This document shows positions 58,501 to 64,000 of a stretch of 64,000 nt of DNA, in pieces. The notes under the pieces were generated by a model that was not told where the DNA came from, ran no database searches, and saw only the letters and a program-made list of their open reading frames with translations. Position numbers and translations under genes: made by a program. The stretch covers positions 272,208 to 336,207 of the forward strand of contig SJOL01001427.1 in the NCBI GenBank assembly GCA_004794785.1. Reading direction: 5' to 3'. Every line of letters begins with the position of its first letter. Within the stretch, counting starts at the first letter, position 1. The stretch comes from Opisthorchis felineus (taxonomy: Eukaryota; Platyhelminthes; Trematoda; Opisthorchiida; Opisthorchiidae).

Positions 58501-61500
58501 AGCACGTATCAAATGCGACGCTCAAACTGCGATGGATTTACTGATTCGTCGTGTTACGTTTTAGTGACAGCATCATTTTCATTTTATTCCGGTGTACACA
58601 GACTTCGGCCGATGAGACTGTGAAGAATTTATTCCTCCAAAAAAAATGTCGTAGCTCTTGTTCGAAGTGATCCGGGGATCACCATACTTTAAATGTTATC
58701 AACGGTGCGATGTATGTTTCTCCAACCAATTCCAAATTTCCAATAATCGGAGGCTTTGTCCAGAATGTCAGGGCTAACCAGGGATGTATACAGAGGTTTT
58801 CGAGATAATTTTGTTCGAAAGTTGATTTCTGTTAAATGTGATTACGTGGTCGTGTAAACTAAACGACACATGGTTGCTCCTAAGAGTTAGTTCGATATGT
58901 GCGTGCACCGAAGTGATGGTGGGTGCAAAAGTCATGCAAAAATGTTCAGATGGAAGCACTTCTTCGGAGCACGCGAAACGCGATGTGATATCGATTTAAA
59001 AATTAGAATTATCCAAGTTGGTAGAACTATCAACATCTTAAGTTCCTACTACACTGCACGCATCAGCAAACTTATCTCCATATGCCGTCTCCTTCTGGAT
59101 GACCTGTGCATATGAAAGGTTATTCCGTGATCGTCCACTTAGTCCTTCCTCGTTCAAGGTTGATTTGCAAGTGAAAGCCAAAAACTGGACACAATGATTT
59201 GAAAAAAGCACCAGCATTTTTAGATATCTTTATGGTGTTATTCGTTGACTGCGACAACATGCCGGAATTTGACAAGCCTCCATTGTAGTGGTGCACTGAG
59301 TGGCTGTCGAGAATAGGAACAATTTCAGACTGTTTTCAGTCACCTAGCCTCTTTCCGGACAACGTGTATGCATATGTGTATACTGAGCACTTAGAGGCGC
59401 ATATCTGTGAATCTGTCGAGGCTGTAACGCGCTTGAGGCAGGTGCTTTTTGGCTTCTTATTTACGAACCAATAAAACAAATAATTGCCGAAAGGGCCATT
59501 CCGAATTACACGTTAAAAATAATTGATACTGTCCGGATTGCCTACTTAACTGAAGTACTTTGAAAATCCTATATGATATTTTGTGTCAAATTTCGTGTGC
59601 GAAACTTAAGCCCAAACTCATCGCTGTCCTCCGTGCGTTGCACCCGTACAATTACGAAATATAAACGAAACTATCCCAGTCTTCTGAAGAGTTAAATATT
59701 TGATACGGACCTAAGTTTTGTTTTACCGCATGCATGGAGAGTTACAGGTCAATGGCTTCAAAGTTTCCGTGGGTTCTGTACTCGATTACTGACATCAACC
59801 ATAATGTGGACGAGACTTAGCAGAGAGTGCGATTCGGTCACAAAATCTCTGTGATTAAACTGCTCCTAATATGAACCTACGCATGTATTATACCGTTACA
59901 TGTTACTACAACTAAACTCGACAGCACTTGGAATCTGTTTGTCCCAAAGGGTAAATTTTTAAGTTACCCATAAAATTATTTGTAACAGGAGAATAGAAAT
60001 CGTTGAAGCCATGAGTCCGATGTAACGATGCTTTTTTGTTGGCGTTTTTCTACTGTATGTTGCTGAAGAGTAGAGAAATCGGTCACAAATCGAGAGGCGT
60101 CAAGCCGCGGCAAATTGCAGTAGAAACTAGTCGTTAGTGATCAGGGAGATGCGTTAGGCCTGGTTGAGGTAAAATGAAAAACAGTGTACATGCGCCAGTT
60201 TGATGAACGTATTGCTACTCGTATCCGTTCGTCCTCCTGTTTTATTATGCCAACCTGCTCTGCAGGTCAGCCGTTGTCAGTTTTTGACTGACTACGAAAG
60301 GATCGACAATTGTAAAGTATTGCGCAAACCAGCCTACATTCTTAAGAATGAAATTTGATTCACACAGTTTTTTCATCTGATTCATCCGTATTTGAGTGAG
60401 ATAAACGTTAATTCTATCAAAACCGTTTTAGCGTTTTGCGCTTGCTTGCTTCCCATTTTTGGCGAAACGTCCTCTACTGAGGCATCGATTTGACTTCAGA
60501 TAATTGCTACTAGCCCGACAAACAGAAACAGACAAAAAAAAGCCGTCCGGAGGGCGTCTCACTGTGAACAATACAGACAGAAATTTCTATATGTTTTGTG
60601 AAGGTTGAGAAGCTATCATGATCGTCTTTGTCCTGATGTGATTTTGTCCCTCGGATAAGCGTCATATGACCGGATGGCTGGCGCAGTTTTCGGTGGAATG
60701 AAAGGCAGCAACTGGGAAAGATGATGCTAGAATTAGAATGGATTCTCTGTTTGTCTTACCAATTCACCGTACGTCACCTGCGGCAGTTTGTAAGGCTTAT
60801 TTTTAGTAGGGTGTGAGCAGTAAAATAACCTTCACATTTTGTGAGTTCCGTTCCTGTCGCATAGTCTATTGTCCAGAATCTATTTTCAACTCCGCCAAGT
60901 CTAGCAGTACCTAGCCATATACTATACAGTATTGTACGAGAGACTAACCGAAATTCTCTTCTACCTTACACTGCTGAGTTTAACATCCAGTGTTTGATGT
61001 ATGCAATGCTGCAGACCAGCGCCAGTGTGACGTTATGAGCATTGGATATCACTGTCCATCGGGCACACCCTGGCGACTTATTAGACCGAACTTGCTGGTC
61101 GCCGAATTTGTATTTCTAGTAGTTTGGCGTGTAGACTTGAATAAAGGCATTTCTGCTGCTGACAGTTATTACTAAGTCATTTGTCTTTGAGCAAAACTTT
61201 AACGTCTAACTGCATAGTTTCTTGCATAGGTTTTTTTTAAAGGGATGCTGGATTAGGTTTCGTTGTAGACTGGACGATAACAGAAACCTCTTAGCTGCGT
61301 CACTGTTGTAACACTGCTGCTGTTTTCTTAACTATTCCATTTTTACAAGACAGAACGACTCAAGATTACTTGATTTTCCGAATTCGGCTATTCGGTCTTG
61401 CCCACTGGGTTTGCTGGCCTAATACATTCGGGCACAGTGTAGTAAATTTGAGTGAAAAAGGAGGCTTGATTGGTGGGAGCTTTGGTCTTTACTGTAGGGT

Positions 61501-62440
61501 TAATTTCATTTAATTAAGTTGCCATTGTGGCAGTCAACCATGTTCAGGGTAGTTTACGGTGGTTTACGGTCTCCATGTACGTTGATACCTCGTATCAAAT
61601 AGGGTAACCACGGACGACAGCGGGAAATGCTGCAGGGATATTTGCTGTCCAGCGTCTTACAGCTCAGTATTTAGGGTCACTGCAACTGGTCACGTTATCC
61701 GCAAAGAGTGAGTGTTTTTGTTGTAAATCCATCCTTTATGGTAGCAACTCAGCATGAATTTACAGAGAAGATATAAGACACTCTGTATGATAAAAATAAA
61801 GGTCCTGACCAATAGTTCTGTATGGTAGGATACTACTCAGGGAAATATCAGGTTCCGAATGTGTCAAATTTTCGTCGAATGCGCAGTCATACTGGCCTCA
61901 ACCAAAGTGTTTCTTAGCCTACCTATTTGCTATGAGGACAACAAAACCGGAATCACAAAGTCAGCTCCTCTCGCTTATTGCTTTGTTTGTTTCAGCAGTT
62001 CCCTCTCTTTGGAGAACAACCCTAAAATGAAAAGCTTCTTGATTCCACTTTTGTCACGATTGACCCTTTTTTAGAAAAGAAATTCCTCCACTGTCCGTGG
62101 AATGCTCAGCCAAAACGCAAATCATGTTTATTTTCACGTTTTCTAAACCTGAGTCGTATGGTTTGGGTAGACTTTAAAAATCATTATTCAGCTTACCTAA
62201 GAGACAACACAGCTATTCAGAGGCTGGAAGTAGGTCTCACTGGGCGGTGGAAGAAGCATCGATATCCAACTTAGTTTCACCAGGTCCTACCAACCTATTG
62301 CCGACTGGCAGCGAGCTTCACTCAGAAATACACTGTGTTTTCGACAGAATTGAATTCTTGATAAACTTCGGTTTTACGTCTTTCAGAGTAACTTCAAACT
62401 TGTTTGGTTCCGAACTGTTCAGTTCAACTACAAAAGTCGG
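55514..62440. other. no recognisable gene
   Basis: Nearly 7 kb with frames up to 108 codons (55691-56017 minus) and no known domain. No terminal repeat of the PLE was found at its left edge. Nothing else was recognised. Confidence 0.4.
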
Positions 62441-62765
62441 GTGGATCATACCGAACAGACAAAAAGTGAAATATCGAACAACGGTATTCTTTTAACACTA
62501 TGTGCGCAATCTGTCAGCAGCAAAAGCAAGCGAATTGCTACACTGTCGTGTGTTGTGTGTTTACACAAATCCGGGCACAGATGTGACACAGGTGTGAAAA
62601 ACTGATAGTAACGATGAAGCGGGCGAGTCTCACAGGATTTTAACATTCCTACGGTAGGCGGGAATAAGCCTGTAGACTTCAGATATGGCCCAACAACTTT
62701 GGCTATACCGATGAGTGACTCAGAATTGTCTTCCGAAAGAACAAGACTTCGACGTGACACACTAC

Positions 62766-63089
62766 TCACAAGGTTGCTGAAGACTCTTCGGCAGCCAGCG
62801 GCCGACTTCGCCCTTCTTGGGACTCATCGCGTAGGCGCAGTGCCAGAATTTCCCTCAACTTTGTGTTCTGCTTGAACCCAAATAGGACAGATTTGGACAA
62901 CTGATCTAATTTACACATGAATTTGTTTTTGACAGGAGACTCAAATAAATCCAGCCGAATGTCCCGTTTGTGATGGTCCGCTTCAAGTGATTTGATGCAC
63001 GAGGCAGGTTCATGTTTCATTTGGTAAGCTTTCCGAGATATCAAAATACGCTGTTGTCTAGATGTAGCACTGCTCAGTCGGGCTATCAT
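62766..63089 (-). CDS. unrecognised ORF carrying repeat R, copy 2
   Basis: A 107-codon frame containing [19 protein letters not shown], then [13 protein letters not shown] and [17 protein letters not shown] diverged version of the same peptide ([20 protein letters not shown], then WEHLSR and RLEKILRV) is encoded on the opposite strand at 63083-63206. A third, stop-containing DNA copy lies at 52315-52457. Conservation at peptide level suggests coding origin, perhaps from a repeated exon or an unknown mobile element. The family is not recognised. Confidence 0.35.
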   Translation of the reverse strand: MIARLSSATSRQQRILISRKAYQMKHEPASCIKSLEADHHKRDIRLDLFESPVKNKFMCKLDQLSKSVLFGFKQNTKLREILALRLRDESQEGRSRPLAAEESSATL

Positions 63090-63206
63090 AAACGAGAGTT
63101 TCAGCTGGATTTAATCGAGTTTTCTGTCAAAACCAAATTGGTTTGCAATTGGGAGCATTTGTCGAGGAAGAAATCCCGTTTAGAGAAGATTTTGCGCGTG
63201 ATATGA
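63083..63206 (+). repeat. dispersed repeat R, copy 3, inverted to copy 2
   Basis: CTATCATAAACGAGAGTTTC, CAGCTGGATTTAATCGAG and CTGTCAAAACCAAATT match the reverse complement of 62883-62985 at roughly 75%, forming an inverted pair with about 100 bp between them. The open frame ends in RLEKILRVI and a stop. Confidence 0.6.
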
Positions 63207-64000
63207 GAGCCTTGGCCGGTTCCCCGGACTCTCTTGCTGAGGGAGAAGCACTATACTCATTATACTTCAACTTGTGCCAACAATTTCCTATGATTTTCCG
63301 GTGACCTATACTGTTACAGTCGGATGCATGGCAATAAGCCCACATACCAGGTAGCGCTGCCATAACAACCAGAAATGATTTGAAAAGCTGAGAAGCTTTC
63401 TAGGATTTAGTGTTTTGTTTGGAGCCGTCTGAAGCGCACAGCTTAGCAACTACTATGATGTTTCACCATTCAACCTTTGTATTTTGGGTTATTAGTGGTA
63501 ATATGCTCAGGTTCTCTATTTTTCATTCATCTGCATGTGAAGCTTCAATGTCAGCACGAATGATGTCTCTGATGTTGCTGTCTCAAGTGATTAATTTTCA
63601 TTCACGCCTGTACGCTTAACGCAGATTATTGAACTTTTTGGGGAATAGCATTGGCGTTTTTCGAAATTCAAGTTGCGGATTGTCCGTTTGAAATTCCATA
63701 GTCCGGAACACTGGTGTCCATCTGTCCAGCTTTACAGTGATCTTTGCTTGTTTACTGTGGATTACGAATTACTATACCAAAGATTTCAACGCTGTTTTTG
63801 CTTTGTTTGGTTCTCAGTAAAAATTAACAATTGCTGTTTCAAGGTGATTCGACTACAGCTAAACGAAAACTGAGGATGCTTATCACGAAATTGGCTGATT
63901 CGTCACCGCATAACAGCTTAACCTTAGCATTCATTGCATCATGACTTTCCTGAAACAAGCCTCATGTTTCGTGCGCGTCTCACAATTAACCTTGGTCAAA
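63207..64000. other. no recognisable gene
   Basis: Only short frames up to the window end. Confidence 0.4.

Noticed and set aside
1..64000. CRISPR arrays, operons, phage or plasmid features
   Set aside because: The sequence is eukaryotic, with spliced gene and retroelements; no regularly spaced direct repeats were seen.

Overview
This is a eukaryotic, almost certainly metazoan, window. It most resembles a parasitic flatworm (trematode or tapeworm with a large, repeat-rich genome). The reasons are one intron-containing housekeeping gene whose introns include three of only 36-44 bp, and decayed copies of a Gypsy-type LTR retrotransposon, a CR1-like LINE and a Penelope-like element with a GIY-YIG endonuclease, a combination usual in Neodermata. 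There is no bacterial gene organisation. The species cannot be fixed from sequence reading alone.

The only gene I can call with confidence is class II fumarate hydratase (fumarase), + strand, 22722-27581, in six exons. The catalytic signatures are present, but several normally invariant flanking residues are changed. A polyadenylation signal follows about 190 bp after the stop.

The first 22 kb are a graveyard of nested mobile elements. A tRNA-derived SINE (1301) is interrupted by a Gypsy element (1404-6077), which is itself interrupted in gag by the 3' end of a repeat I call U. U is an unclassified family with a simple-repeat tail; larger copies lie at 7758-8575, 13811-15780 and 18143-19357, all on the minus strand. 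A CR1-like LINE of about 5 kb (17465-22400, minus) contains U at 18143-19357, while a second CR1 piece (14618-15592) sits inside another U copy, flanked by a 9-bp direct repeat. A second Gypsy pol fragment lies at 12779-13340 (minus).

From 28 to 64 kb recognisable features are sparse: a SINE copy with clear target-site duplication (28363-28542), a family of three fold-back elements with tRNA-like cores (37.35, 38.58 and 50.51 kb), a possible LTR-element 5' region with a C2H2 zinc finger (46.5-47.7 kb), a decayed Penelope-like element (53.1-55.5 kb), and a short diverged repeat present three times, twice as an inverted pair (52.3, 62.9, 63.1 kb). The rest is non-coding as far as I can see. All mobile-element reading frames are broken, so only fumarase is expected to make a functional product.
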